Shown piece after piece: positions 8,794-20,100 of a stretch of 64,000 nt of DNA. This DNA comes from Streptomyces drozdowiczii. GTDB lineage: Bacteria > Actinomycetota > Actinomycetes > Streptomycetales > Streptomycetaceae. Positions within the stretch are counted from its first letter, which is position 1, and every line of letters starts with the position of its first letter. The notes under the pieces are model-generated. The model was not told where the DNA came from. It did not search any database and worked only from the letters and a program-made list of their open reading frames with translations. Location of the stretch: NCBI RefSeq assembly GCF_026167665.1, contig NZ_CP098740.1:5890001-5954000 (forward strand), written 5' to 3'. The position numbers and the translations under genes were made by a program.

Positions 8794-9843
8794 GTGCGTG
8801 CCGTGACCGTCCGGCCCTCGGCCGCGAAGAGCCTTGAGGTCTGCGAGGTGCCCGACCCGGTGCCGGGTGCGGGGGAGCTGCTGGTCGACGGGATCTCCGT
8901 GGGGGTCTGCGGCACGGACAGGGAGATCGTGGCCGGTGGGCTCGGGCGGGCGCCGAAGGGCGAGGAGCGGCTGATCATCGGGCACGAGTCGCTGGGCCGG
9001 GTGCGGCAGGCGCCCGCGGGGAGCGGCTTCGCCGCCGGGGACCTGGTCGTGGGCATCGTGCGGCGCCCCGATCCGGAACCGTGCGGCGCCTGCGCCCGGG
9101 GCGAGTTCGACATGTGCCGCAACGGGCGCTACACGGAGCGCGGGATCAGGGAACGGCACGGCTACGCCAGCCGGTTCTGGACCGTTGAGAGCGATTACGC
9201 GGTCCGGCTCGACCCGTCCCTGGAGCGCGTCGGTGTCCTGCTCGAACCGGCCACCGTGCTGGCCAAGGCGTGGGAGCAGGTCGAACGGATCGGCGCGCGC
9301 TCCTGGTTCGAGCCGGAGCGGGTCCTGGTGACCGGCGCCGGACCGATCGGCCTGCTCGCCGCGCTCCTCGGCCGGCAGCGCGGGCTGGATGTCCATGTGC
9401 TCGACCGGGTGACCTCGGGGCCGAAGCCCGCTCTGGTGGCCGGCCTGGGCGCCACGTACCACAGCGGCTCCGTCGACGAGGTGGCCGCCGCCCTCCGGCC
9501 CGACGTGGTGATCGAGGCGACGGGCGCCGGAGACGTGGTCCTCGGGGCGATGCGGGGGACCGCGAGCTACGGGATCGTCTGCCTGATAGGCGTGTCGCCC
9601 GAGGCCCACCGGCTGCCGGTGGAGGCGGGCGCGCTCAACAACGCGCTGGTGCGGGGGAACACCGCCGTGGTGGGGTCCGTCAATGCCAATGCGCGCCACT
9701 ACCGGGCGGGCGCCGAAGCCCTCCGGCGCGCCGATCCGGCCTGGCTGGAGCGGATGATCACCCGGCGGGTGCCGCTGCGGGACGCCGCCGAGGCGTTCAC
9801 CGCGCGGGACGGCGACATCAAGGTCGTCATCGACCTGGAGTGA
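8794..9843 (+). CDS. Zinc-dependent glucose 1-dehydrogenase-type oxidoreductase
   Basis: A 349-aa medium-chain dehydrogenase. The N terminus MRAVTVRPS, the zinc ligands Cys39 (GVCGTDREI), His64 and Glu65 (IIGHESLGRV), and the C-x2-C-type structural stretch CGACARGEFDMC follow the pattern of archaeal/bacterial glucose 1-dehydrogenases rather than plain alcohol dehydrogenases. The NAD(P)-binding loop is VTGAGPIGLLAA. GTG at 8794 is taken as the start because AAGGGAG lies at the right distance; the GTG at 8788 would sit on top of the ribosome site. It begins 25 bases after the peptidase gene and may be co-transcribed. The sugar substrate is inferred from family resemblance. Confidence 0.88.
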   Translation: MRAVTVRPSAAKSLEVCEVPDPVPGAGELLVDGISVGVCGTDREIVAGGLGRAPKGEERLIIGHESLGRVRQAPAGSGFAAGDLVVGIVRRPDPEPCGACARGEFDMCRNGRYTERGIRERHGYASRFWTVESDYAVRLDPSLERVGVLLEPATVLAKAWEQVERIGARSWFEPERVLVTGAGPIGLLAALLGRQRGLDVHVLDRVTSGPKPALVAGLGATYHSGSVDEVAAALRPDVVIEATGAGDVVLGAMRGTASYGIVCLIGVSPEAHRLPVEAGALNNALVRGNTAVVGSVNANARHYRAGAEALRRADPAWLERMITRRVPLRDAAEAFTARDGDIKVVIDLE

Positions 9844-9868
9844 CCCCGCCCGGGCGCGGCGGGCGCCG

Positions 9869-10519
9869 TCAGTCGACGCCGTAGGCCGCCGCGATGCCCG
9901 CGATCACCAGGTCGAGCGCTTCCCCGTAGTGCTGCTCGTAGTCCGCGAAGATCTCCGCGCCCGCCGCGGCGGTGAGCGGGTAGGCGGCGAGCATCCGCGC
10001 CCGCTCGTCCACGTCGAAGCCTTCCCGGCGCAGGCCCGGCAGGGGCTCGGCGCCCTGCTGCTCGATGACGAAACCGAGCGTGAACATGTACGTCGTGGTG
10101 GCCGCCCGCACCGCCTGGGCCAGGGTGAACCCGGCGGCGGTGAGCAGGCGCAGGCTCTCCTCCATCTGCTCGGCGTGCACCGCGCCGGTGAAGCGCGAAC
10201 CGCTGAAGACCTTCGCGCCGTCCCGGTAGCCGAGCAGCGACGTGCGCAGGGCGTGGTTGGACTTCCGCAGCAGCTCCCGCCAGGTGTCGGCCGGGTCGAG
10301 CGGGGTGCCGGCCAGCATGCGCCGGTACATCTCCGTCGCCATCTCGTCCAGCAGCGCCTGCTTGTCCTTGAAGTGCCAGTACAGGGCGGGCGCCTTGACG
10401 TCCAGCTCCTTCGCGATGGCGCGCAGGGTCAGCCCGTCCAGGCCGACCTCGTTCAGCAGCCGCAACGCCGTGTCCGCGACCCGTCGGCGGTCGAGGGGGG
10501 CGCGTCGTTCGGTACTCAC
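9869..10519 (-). CDS. TetR-family repressor
   Basis: A 216-aa regulator. The N-terminal HTH is LTLRAIAKELDVKAPALYWHFKDK (about 30-53) with the classic YWHF of TetR/AcrR proteins; the rest resembles the TetR_C ligand domain (FTLAQAVRAATTTYMFTLGFV). GTG at 10519 gives the natural family start. It is divergent from the FAD monooxygenase gene, and two copies of CTTAAC-N3-GTTAAG lie in the 72 bases between them, so it very likely represses both genes and is released by a substrate of the monooxygenase. Confidence 0.92.
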   Translation of the reverse strand: MSTERRAPLDRRRVADTALRLLNEVGLDGLTLRAIAKELDVKAPALYWHFKDKQALLDEMATEMYRRMLAGTPLDPADTWRELLRKSNHALRTSLLGYRDGAKVFSGSRFTGAVHAEQMEESLRLLTAAGFTLAQAVRAATTTYMFTLGFVIEQQGAEPLPGLRREGFDVDERARMLAAYPLTAAAGAEIFADYEQHYGEALDLVIAGIAAAYGVD

Positions 10520-10521
10520 GC

Positions 10522-10551
10522 TTGACAGCTTAACGCCGTTAAGGGCACTCT
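10522..10551 (+). promoter_or_regulatory. Probable promoter for the monooxygenase gene overlapping an operator
   Basis: TTGACA at 10522-10527 is a perfect -35 element; a weak -10 (CACTCT, 10546-10551) follows at about 18 bases. The first TetR operator (10529-10543) lies inside the spacer, a classic position for steric repression. Confidence 0.5.
10529..10543. promoter_or_regulatory. TetR operator, copy 1
   Basis: CTTAACGCCGTTAAG, an inverted repeat CTTAAC-N3-GTTAAG ten bases from the repressor's GTG start. The same arms recur at 10567-10581 with a different 3-base centre, which marks them as a conserved operator rather than chance. Confidence 0.8.
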
Positions 10552-10566
10552 CGGAACCACCGAGCA

Positions 10567-10581
10567 CTTAACAGCGTTAAG
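10567..10581. promoter_or_regulatory. TetR operator, copy 2, next to the monooxygenase ribosome site
   Basis: CTTAACAGCGTTAAG, centre 38 bases from copy 1. It runs directly into the AAGGAG ribosome site of the monooxygenase gene (start 10592), so a bound repressor would block transcript initiation or elongation there. Confidence 0.8.
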
Positions 10582-10591
10582 GAGAATCGTC

Positions 10592-12001
10592 ATGGACGTG
10601 GATGTCCTGATCGTCGGCGCGGGCCCCACCGGACTCGCCCTCGGCGTGGACCTGGCCCGGCGCGGCGTGCGCGCGCCCGTCCTGGAACGCGCGGAGGCGC
10701 TGTTCCCCGGCTCCCGGGGCAAGGGCCTCCAGCCCCGCACCATGGAGGTCTTCGACGACCTCGGCGTCGTCGACGCGATGCACGCGGCGGGCGGTACCTA
10801 CCCGGTCGGCATGGTCTGGCGGAACGGCGAGCGCGTCGGCGAGCACCACATGTTCGACCCGGTCGAGCCGAGCGAGGACGCGCCGTACAACAAGCCGTGG
10901 ATGGTGCCGCAGTGGCGCACCCAGGAGATCCTGGCGGCGCGGCTCGCGGAGCTGGGCGGAGAGATCGCCTTCGGCCGGGAAGTGGTCGGCCTCACGCAGG
11001 ACGCGGAGGGCGTCACCGCGCAGCTGTCCGGCGGCGGTGCGGTGCGCGGCCGCTATCTGGTCGCCGCCGACGGTGGCCGCTCGGCGGTGCGCCGCGCGCT
11101 GGGCATCGGGATGACCGGAGAGACCGTCGACCCGAACCCGACGCTGGTCGCGGACGTCCGGATCACCGGTCTGGACCGCGACAACTGGCACATCTTCCCG
11201 CCCCACGACGGCGGCGACTTCCTCGCCGTCTGCCCGCTGGCCGGCACGGAGGACTTCCAGCTGACCGCCCGCTTCCCGGAGGGGACCGACGTCGACCTCA
11301 CCCCGGACGCCATCCGCAAGGTCCTCGCCGCGCGCACCCACCTCCCCGCCGATGCCCTGACCGAGGTGCGCTGGGCCTCCGACTTCCGCCCCCGCGCCGC
11401 CCTGGCCGACCGCTTCCGCGCGGGCCGGGTCTTCCTCGCCGGGGACGCCGCGCACGTCCACTCCCCGGCGGGCGGCCAGGGCCTGAACACCAGCGTCCAG
11501 GACGCCTACAACCTGGGGTGGAAGCTGGGGGCGGTCCTGACGGGCGGCGCCCCGGCCGCCCTCCTGGACAGCTACGAGGAGGAGCGCCGCCCGGTCGCCG
11601 CGCAGATGCTCGACCTGTCCACCGGCGTCCACCGCGGCGAGGTCCGCCGAGGCGGCGCCACCCGCCAACTGGGGCTCGGATACCGGGAGTCGCCGCTCAC
11701 CGAGGAGTCACGGAACGCGGTCCCGGAGGACGCGCTCCGGGCCGGCGACCGCGCACCCGACGCGACCGTCGACGGCCTCCGCCTCTTCGACGCCTTCCGG
11801 GGACCGCACTGGACGCTCCTCGCGCTCGGGACCGACGCACCCGGCGTCGCGGGCGGACCGGTCGCCCGGGTGGTGAGCGGGAGCGCCCCCGCGGCTTACG
11901 GCACCGGGCTCTTCCTCGTACGCCCGGACGGGTACATCGGATGGGCCGGCACCACGCCGGACGGGCTCGACGGCTACCTGCGCCGCTTCACCACCGCCTA
12001 G
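10592..12001 (+). CDS. FAD-dependent aromatic monooxygenase (PheA/TfdB, Rox-like)
   Basis: A 469-aa class A flavoprotein hydroxylase. It has the FAD dinucleotide site GAGPTGL (9-15), the DG motif AADGGRSAVRRALGI (about 154-168), and the GD motif FLAGDAAHVHSPAGGQGLN (about 281-299). The C-terminal ~100 residues form a thioredoxin-like domain seen in phenol and rifampicin monooxygenases. NAD(P)H and O2 are expected co-substrates; the aromatic substrate is not readable from sequence. Control by the divergent TetR gene suggests an inducible detoxification or drug-resistance role. The stop overlaps the convergent neighbour by 4 bases. Confidence 0.92.
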   Translation: MDVDVLIVGAGPTGLALGVDLARRGVRAPVLERAEALFPGSRGKGLQPRTMEVFDDLGVVDAMHAAGGTYPVGMVWRNGERVGEHHMFDPVEPSEDAPYNKPWMVPQWRTQEILAARLAELGGEIAFGREVVGLTQDAEGVTAQLSGGGAVRGRYLVAADGGRSAVRRALGIGMTGETVDPNPTLVADVRITGLDRDNWHIFPPHDGGDFLAVCPLAGTEDFQLTARFPEGTDVDLTPDAIRKVLAARTHLPADALTEVRWASDFRPRAALADRFRAGRVFLAGDAAHVHSPAGGQGLNTSVQDAYNLGWKLGAVLTGGAPAALLDSYEEERRPVAAQMLDLSTGVHRGEVRRGGATRQLGLGYRESPLTEESRNAVPEDALRAGDRAPDATVDGLRLFDAFRGPHWTLLALGTDAPGVAGGPVARVVSGSAPAAYGTGLFLVRPDGYIGWAGTTPDGLDGYLRRFTTA

Positions 12002-12462
12002 GACCTGTCCGACGCCGGCCACACGTACGGCAGGTCGTCCGGCACGCCCGGGAACCGGCCCCGGTAGTGCTCCGGGTCCTTGCGGAGCAGCGCCGACTGA
12101 TGGCTGCGATGGAACTCCGGATCGCCCAGCCACGGCGGAAGCTCCCCCTCCGCCGACAGCTCGGGCTGGGAGCGGACCGGCGCGCCGCCCGTGTGGGCCC
12201 GGAAGTCGTGGACCAGGGTGCCGGCGCAGGTGTCGGCGCGCCCCTCGGCCGTCCAGACCGCGCAGACGTCGAGCCCGTACCGGACGAGCGCCTCCTCGTA
12301 TCCCGCCCACATGCGGACCGCCGGATGCCTGCGCCACCCGTAACCCGGCACGGTCAGGCCGCGGAGCACCTGCAGAGCCTCCACCCGCTGCTTGCCGAGC
12401 CGTCTGGCGTCCAGGACGCCGGCCGACTCCGTGAAGCCGGAGAAGGGGAGAAAGGTCTGCAT
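11998..12462 (-). CDS. MSMEG_6728/Pyr_excise-like family protein
   Basis: A 154-aa cytoplasmic protein beginning MQTFLPFSGFTESAGVLDARRLGKQRVE, the hallmark of a widespread actinobacterial family (MSMEG_6728 type) whose N terminus resembles phage T4 endonuclease V-like pyrimidine-dimer glycosylases: a Thr/Gln-Leu-rich start, an LGKQR-E stretch and an HPAVRMW motif. It also carries an FHRSHQSALLRKDPEHYR motif near the C terminus. A DNA-repair role is inferred from that weak resemblance only. It converges with the monooxygenase gene (4-base overlap) and lies upstream of the subtilase gene at 12546-16828, on the other strand order. Confidence 0.8.
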   Translation of the reverse strand: MQTFLPFSGFTESAGVLDARRLGKQRVEALQVLRGLTVPGYGWRRHPAVRMWAGYEEALVRYGLDVCAVWTAEGRADTCAGTLVHDFRAHTGGAPVRSQPELSAEGELPPWLGDPEFHRSHQSALLRKDPEHYRGRFPGVPDDLPYVWPASDRS

Positions 12463-12545
12463 ACGACCTGTCTACCCGCACGGCCGGCGTCCCGCGACGC
12501 CGAGACTCCTGGGCGGGGAGGGCGACCCCGCCGGGCGGGGGAGCG

Positions 12546-15500
12546 TCAGGAAGGCAGCTCGGCCAGGACGACCTTGGTCGAGCCGCCGTCCTCCACGTCC
12601 ATGGCGTAGTACGCCACCTCGCCCCGGTTGTTGAGGGAGATGCCCTCCAGTGGCACGAAGCGCGAGGAGCCGGTCATGGCCGACAGCTCGTACATGCGGC
12701 CCTCCGGGTCCCACACGACCGCGGTCTCCGTGTCCGGCGCGGTCTGCGCGGTGCCCATGATCCAGCCGGCGTCGTTCACCTTCAGTGCCTTGGCGTCGAA
12801 GCCGAAGTCGGGCAGCCGGGTCATCGTGCCACCGGGCTTCAGGACGAACGCGTCGTCACCGCTGGCGCCGACGACCGTGCCGGAGGCGTTGACCGACTCG
12901 GCGTAGCTGTCGGGCATGCCCGGCAGCGTGCCCAGGTCGGTGATCCTCCCGTCCGCGTCCCACTCGACGGCACGGCGCTTGCCGTCCTTGGCGGAGTGGC
13001 CGACCACGATGCCGTCGTTGTTGACGGCGATCGGTTCGGTCAGGCCGCGGCTGTCGGTGAGGTGCGGCAGCTTGCGGAAGCCGTCCGCCGCGCTCCAGAC
13101 GAAGCCCTCGTTCACTTCGAGGCTGCGGCCGGTGGCCGGGTCGGTGATGGTGCCCGTGGCGTTGCCGACGACCGTGCCGGAGTCGTTGACGGCGAAGCCG
13201 CGCGCGAAGCGGTAGTCCTCCCAGTCGGGCAGCGGCAGCGTGGTGAGCTTGCCGTCCGCGTCCCAGACGCCCGCCCGGGTGCCCTCGGCGAGCGTCAGCT
13301 GACCGGTGGCGTACCCCTTGGTCGGGCTCTGGCCGAGGACGTGACCGTCACGGGCGTCCGCGTTGTCGAGCAGCGTGACGCCGTTCTCCGCGTCCCAGCG
13401 CATCGGCCGGCCCTTGCCGGACACCTGCCGGGAACCCGCGACCCGGCCGGTGTCGTCCAGGCTGAAGGCGAGGGCCGGGCCGAACGAGGACGTGACCTCC
13501 GCGTGCGGCGTGCTGACCTCGCCGAGCAGCACATCGGCGCTGCCCAGCAGGGTGCCCGTGTCGGAGGCCAGCGAGAACCGGCCCACCATGCGGCGGCCCG
13601 CCGGCGGCACGGTGTCCGCCACCAGACGCCCGCTCACCTTCACCGACCTGCCCGACGCCAGGCGCACCGGCTTGTCCTGGTCCACGGTCACCGAACCGAG
13701 CGACGAGGAGAACATCGTGTCCTGGATGTCGAATTCGGTGCTGCCCGACGGCACGTCCGTACCGGCGATGTAGAGCAGGTAGTACCCGGGCGTGGGCTTG
13801 TCGATCACGATCGACTCACGGGAGCCGCCGTTGGTGGAGGACGCGACGAGCGCCCCCGACTGGGCCACCAGATACAGGTCCAGGTCCGCGTCCGGGTCGG
13901 AGGCGTTGCCCATCGACACCTCGAAGCGCGTCGCGTCCCGGGGCACCGTGACCTGCTTGCCGGTCATGTCCTGGTCGGCGACGGCCGGGTGGGCCTCGGA
14001 GAGGGCGCCCAGGGCGCCGCCCACCGCGTGCGCGGTCACCGGCGCGAACCGGTTGACGGCCGTGAAGCTCTTCTCGGTCGCCGCGTGCAGCGCCGCCCGG
14101 TCGATCACCGAGGACGCCGGGTCGAGCGTGGCGCCCTGCACGGTCGCGGTCAGCCGGTACGGGTTGGTGAGCAGCGGCGAGGTGCGGCGCGCCTCCACCT
14201 CGAACTCCCAGACGCCCGGCATCGGCTGCCGGTACGTGCGCGAGCCCGGGGCGCAGTCCGCCTCGTCCGAGAAGTGGGTGTAGCAGCGGCTCACGGCGGT
14301 GTCCTCGACCGGCATGCCCTGCGGGTCGACCGCCAGGAACCGGGTCTGGCTGTCCCGGGCGACGCCGGACAGGTCCACCTTCAGCGCCGCCGCGCCCTCG
14401 GGCACGGAGACGAAGAACGAGCGGGTGGCGTTGCGGTCCACCGCGCCGCCGGTGGACACCGCGTACGACGGCTTCGCCGGGTCGGCGGCGGCCACGACGG
14501 TGACCGGGACCAGCCGGTCGACGCCCGGGGTCGCCGGGTCGTCCACGCGCAGCAGCGCCGAGTGCGCCCCGGCGGACTTCGCCCGGGCGCGGACGGTGAC
14601 GGAGGTGGCCCTGCCCCGGTCCAGCCGCACCGTGCGCGGGGCGCTGAACGTACCGTCGTTGCCGAGCCAGGAGAGGCGGGCCTCACGGCTGCCGGGGCCG
14701 GTGCGGGTGAGCTTCACCGTGTAGTTCTTCGGACGGTGCAGCGACTGCCCGCCGTCGTCGGGGGAGCAGCGGTTGTACACGCCGGTACCGGATTTGGGAG
14801 TGGTCAGCATGGCCGCGAGGACACCGCAGACCGGTGCCTCGACGGAGTACGACGTCGGCTTCGGGCCCTTCGCCAGCAGCTTCCACGCCGCCGGTACGGA
14901 GACGAGGCCGGCCCCCTGCGCGTACGCCGGCTGGTCCGGCAGATACGTCGCCGAGCCGGTCAGCGCGGAGCGCATCCCGGCCGGCGACACCTCGACGTGC
15001 GAGGCGGACGCGGCCGAGAGCAGGACGGCGACGGCACCCGCGGCCTGCGGTGAGGCCATCGACGTACCGTTGAACATGCCGTAGCCCGGGGAAGTTCGTA
15101 GCCCGCCTGGGGCACGCCCTCGCCGGGCAGCCAGGTCGGGATGGAGGAGACCGCGGCGCCCGGGGCGACGATCTCCGGCTTCATCCCGCCGTCCTCACGC
15201 GGCCCGCGCGCGGAGAACGGGAACAGCGACCGGCGGTCCCGCACCTCGGAGCCGTAATCCGCCCACCAGGTGTCCTTGCTGACCGAGGCGCCGACCGCGA
15301 TGACCTTGTCCGTCACCGCCGGATCGGACACCGTGTTCATGCCGGGACCGTCGTTGCCGGCCGACGAGACGATGTGCACGCCGTACTCGTCGATCAGCCG
15401 GTTGTAGAGGACCGAGCGGACGTTGGCGCCGTCGTTGAGCGCGGGCAGCCCGCCGATCGAGAGGTTGACGACGTCCACCCGCTTGTCCACGACGACGTCG

Positions 15501-16828
15501 ATCATGCCCTCGGTGAGGGCGTACGAGGTGCAGCCGGCGGCGAAGAGGCAGACGCGCTCGGAGACGATGCGGGTGCCGGGCGCGGCGCCGTCCATCTTCC
15601 CGCCGAACAGGCCGTGGCCCGCGGTGATTCCGGCGACATGGGTGGCGTGGGCGCCGGAGACGATACCGATGCTGACGAAGTCCGCCTTCTTGCCGGCGCT
15701 CGTGCCGCCCCGTGCCGAAAGGTCCACGTCGTCGCGGTACTCCACGGTGAACGGCATCGACTCGGCGACGGCCGTCGCGGGGTCGTCCTTGCCGAAGGCG
15801 GCCCACTTGCCGGACTTCGCGTACGGCTCGACCACATCGGCGTCGCCGAAGGTCCGGTCGAGGTTCGCGTCGACCCACACCCGGTGGTCCGTCTTGCGGT
15901 ACAGGACGCCGAACGTGTCGTTGTAGTCGCCGTCCCGGTTGACGTCCCCTTCCAGCTCGCCGCCCCAGGTGCCGGACTCCTCGAAGAGCTGGAACTCGTA
16001 CTCCCCGTCCGGCGCCTTGTAGTCGACCCCGCCGTAGCGGAAGGTGCCGTCCTTCGCGGTGACCTTCAGCCGCATCTCCAGCCAGGTCGGGTCGTTGTCG
16101 GTCACCGGGTCGGTCGCGGTGACCCAGTCCGCGACCTTCGGCTGTCCGGTCGTGGTGGTGCGGAGCGCCGGGTGGGCGAGGTCGACCCCGGTGTCCAGGA
16201 TGCCGACGGTCACGCCCCGGCCGTCCCAGGAGCGGTGGTCCTCGGTGAAGCCGGTGGACCCGGTCTCGGCCACGGGCAGGTAGGGGTTGTCGGCCGGGGT
16301 GGTGCGGCCGGGGGCCTTCGGCGTGGTGGGGCCGTGGCCGCCGTGGTCCTTCGTGTCCTTCTTGTCCCTGCTGGTGACCGGTGACGGGTCGGGGATCTTG
16401 AAGGTCTCGTCGAGGTCGACGGCCCGGACCGAGGAGAGGGCGGCGAGCGCGGTGACCTTGCCGGTCGGCACGGTGGCGCGGACGTAGCCCAGCCTGTCGT
16501 CGGCCCTGGCGACCCGGCCGCCGAGGTCCGCGACCTTCTTGCGCAGCGCCTCGGTGTCGCCCTCGCCGGTGGCCAGCAGCACGGTGACCGTCCCGGCCTT
16601 CCTGCTCTCCGCCTTCTGGAGGAGGGTACGGTCGTGGGCGCCCAGCTTGTCGCGCTGGGCGGTCAGGGCCTTCTTGGGCGCGTCCGGGACGGCGGTGCCC
16701 AACGGGTGCGGCACGTCGGCGGCTTGGGCGGGCGGTGCCGACAGGCTCATCAGCGAGCCGGTCAGGCCGGCCGCCAGGACGGCGGCGGTGAACCGGCGTC
16801 TGCGGCGCGTGGTGATGGGGCGGGACAT
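12546..16828 (-). CDS. Large secreted subtilase (S8) with HAF repeats; one apparent 1-nt deletion
   Basis: Corrected length about 1427 aa. Signal peptide MSRPITTRRRRRFTAAVLAAG..., I9-like pro-region (about 75-140), then the S8 domain with Asp212 (GILDTGVDLAHP) and His394 (SGAHATHVAGI). The frame breaks at the G run 15088-15091; one added base joins GVPQAGYELP to GYGMFNGTSMASPQ, which supplies the catalytic Ser. The second half holds beta domains and then several repeats of the type LTTLPLPDWEDYRFARGFAVN...GTVVG and ITDLGTLPGMPDSYAESVN..GTVVG, typical of HAF-family extracellular repeats. The start at 16828 has AAAGGG upstream. Neither half alone would be an active enzyme: the first lacks Ser, the second lacks Asp and His. 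Divergent from the next subtilase gene. Confidence 0.85.
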
Positions 16829-17169
16829 GAGTGCCCTTTCGCATGGCGGGGGCCTCGGCAGGACCGGGACCACGTCGGGGATCTCCCGCCGGAACCCCGG
16901 GCACCGGCGAAAGGTCGTGGCACGGGTCTACCGAGCCAGGCCGGGGCCCCGCAGCACACCCGCGTGGCGGATGCATGACACGACGTGTTGTCGCCACATC
17001 CCGAACCCACCGGGCCGCGATGGCGACTTGACGACAGGCGTGATCTCGCCACCGGCTTCCCATTCCCACCGGAGGCCCACGCGCCGACGATCATGCGATG
17101 CCCGTCCCCCACAGCTCACGAGGTGAGGGGGACACCGTCCGTCCCTGCCCAGAGCGGAGTCCACGAATC
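16829..17169. other. Divergent intergenic region between two subtilase genes
   Basis: About 340 bases holding the divergent promoters of the two subtilases. TTGACG at about 17028 is a possible -35 for the plus-strand gene. An imperfect hairpin-like stretch (about 17103-17133, GTCCCC...GGGGAC with CTCAC/GTGAG inside) precedes the plus-strand start. No gene supported. Confidence 0.4.
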
Positions 17170-20100
17170 ATGACGCAAGCCCCGGGGCGCAGACACCTCG
17201 CCCTGGCCGCGGCGGCAACCGTGCTCGCCACCCTCGCGGCCACCGCCCCCGCAGCCTTCGCCGCGCCCTCCCCGTCCGCTGCGCCGGACGCCGCCGACCT
17301 GGTCGCCTCCCTGGACGACCAGGAGCTGGGTGCCCTGCACCGCATGGCCGCCCTGGACATGGGCGGCCTGCACCTCACCGACAAGGCCGCGCTGCGCAGC
17401 AGCAAGCCCGTCGACGTCATCGTCCAGCTCAAGACCCCGCCGGCCAGGACCGCCCGCCTGCTCGCCGCGGCCGAGGGCCGCACGGTCGGCGAGGACGCGG
17501 CGAAGGACGCCGTGACGAAGGCGCACCAGCGCTTCCGGGCCGGGCTGGACGACATGTTCAAGAACCGCGCCAGGACGGCGGCGGCGCCCGAACCCGGGCG
17601 CACCTACACCCACAGCTTCGACGGGGTCAGCCTCCGGCTCCCCGGCGACCGCGTCGCCGAACTCCTCGACAACGACGAGGTCACCGCCGTCTGGCCGGAC
17701 ACCACGGTCAAGGCGCTCGACCGCCCGGCGCCTGCCGACGGCGGCGGGACGCCCGGGCCCTCGGGGACCACCGGCGACGACGGCGTGGCCCGGCTGCACG
17801 CCGAGGGCGTCACCGGCAAGGGCGTCAAGGTCGGCATCATCGACACCGGCATCGACTACCACCACCCCGACCTCGAGGCCGCGTACAAGGGCGGCTACGA
17901 CTTCGTGGACGACGACGCCGACCCGATGGAGACCACCTACGCCGACTGGAAGGCGTCCGGGCAGGCCGAGACCAACCAGGGCTCGGCCTACTACACCGAG
18001 CACGGCACGCACGTCGCCGGGATCGTCGCGGGCCGGGGTGACACCTCGAAGGAGCGCGCCGCGCACGGCGTCGCGCCCGGCGCCTCCGTGTACGCGTACC
18101 GGGTGCTCGGCCCGTACGGGAGCGGCCGTACGAGCGACATCATGGCCGCGATGGACCGGGCGGCGGACGACGGCATGGACGTCGTCAACATGTCGCTCGG
18201 CGCGGCCGTCAACGACCCGATGAGCCCGCAGGCGATAGCCGCCGACAACCTCGTGCTCGCCGGGATCACCACCGTCATCGCCGCCGGCAACAGCGGCCCC
18301 GGCACCAACACCCTGGGCACGCCGGGCGCCGCCGCGCTCCCGCTCACCGTGGGCGCGCACGACGAGCCGATGACCCTGCCGGAGTTCCGCATCGGCGCGG
18401 GCACCACCACCGCCACCGGGCGGCTGCTCGCCCAGCCGTTCGGCGACGCGCTCTCCGAGCTGACCGCGGGCACCTACCCCGTCGCCGACGTCGGCACCGG
18501 CACCGCGGCCGGCTACAGCGGCAAGGACGTCAAGGGCAGGGCCGTCCTCGTGAAGCGCGGCGGGATCACCCTGGACGAGAAGGTGCGCCGCGCCGCCGCC
18601 ATGGGCGCCGTCGCCGTCCTCCTCGTCAACGACAACGCGGACGAGGGGCACATCCCGAACTACATCGGTGAGAGCCCCGCCTATGTGCCGGCCTTCTCGC
18701 TCACCGCAGCCGAGGGTGCCGCGCTGGCCGCCGGGACCGCCGACGCCACCGCCCGCGTCACGTTCACCGAGTCCGGGACCTTCGTGCTCGGCAGCGGCGG
18801 GCTCGCGGACTTCAGCTCGCGCGGCCCGGCCTACGGCACCGGCGCCATCAAGCCCGAGGTCACCGCGCCCGGCGTCAGCGTGCTCTCGTCCGTCCCGGCG
18901 GACACCGTCGCGCCGGAGACCGGCGACTACTCCGCCGCGTACGCCCGCCTCAGCGGCACCTCCATGGCCTCGCCGTACGTCGCCGGGGCCGCCGCGCTGC
19001 TGCTCCAGCACGACCACCGGCTCACGCCGGACGGGGTCAAGGCGGCGCTGATGAACACCGCCCGCCCGATGCCCGGCAAGGTGAGCGTCTTCGACGCGGG
19101 CGCCGGCGCGGTCGACCCGTACGCCGCCGTGCACACCGAGACCTCCCTCCGGATCACCGCGAAGACCCCGTACGTCTCCCTGGACGGCACCCGGTCCGAG
19201 CTGGACCACCGCACCGGCGCCCTCGACCTCGGGGTGCTCCCGGTCCGCCGGTCCACCCGCGTCGAGAAGCGGCTGGACCTGGTCAACGACAGCGGCTCCA
19301 AGGGCCGTTACGAAGTCGGCGTCGCGTTCACCCGGGGCAACGGGGCGTCCGGGGACACCCGCGCCGCCGGTATCACCCTGTCCGCCGACCGCCAGGTGAC
19401 CAGCAAGCCGCACGGCAGCACGCCCGTCCGCACCACCCTGCGGGTTCCGGCCGACGCCCCGGCCGGCTACTACGAGGGCTTCGTCACCCTGACTCCCGTA
19501 CAGGGCAAGGGGCTTCACGTCCTGCGCATGCCGTTCGGGCTGCGCGTCGCCGCGTCCGGCTTCGCGGAGGTCGACATGACGAAGCCGGTCATGTCGACCA
19601 ACCAGTTCTCCGACGCCGGGTCCGTCGGCGGCGGCGCCGCCACGTTCGACCTGCGCATGGCCGGGCAGCTGACGAGCGTCGACGTCTTCCTCTCCGACAC
19701 CCGGGGCAGGGACCTCGGCTACATCGGCGGGATCAACACGACCGGCCTCAGCGAGGGCGTGCTGTACGGCACCGCGACCGTCGGCGGCTGGTACCACCCG
19801 GTGACCGGGCGCGAGGCCACCCCGTTCGACCCGCGCGGCCGCTGGATCGAGGACGGCCACTACAAGCTGCGGATCGTGGGCACCGATGCCTTCGGCGGCA
19901 CCGACTCGGTGCTGCGCGACATCTACGTCGACTCGCATGCCCCGGCGTACGAGGACCCGTACGGTGCTTGGGACCCGTCCCGCCCCGTCGTGGTCGAACG
20001 CCCTGCGGACGCGACCTCGTTCACCTTCAGGGGCGCGCTGCGCGACGGCGAGACGGACGCGATCCGGAAGGCCGGGCTGGCCATCGGACCGGAGGACAAC

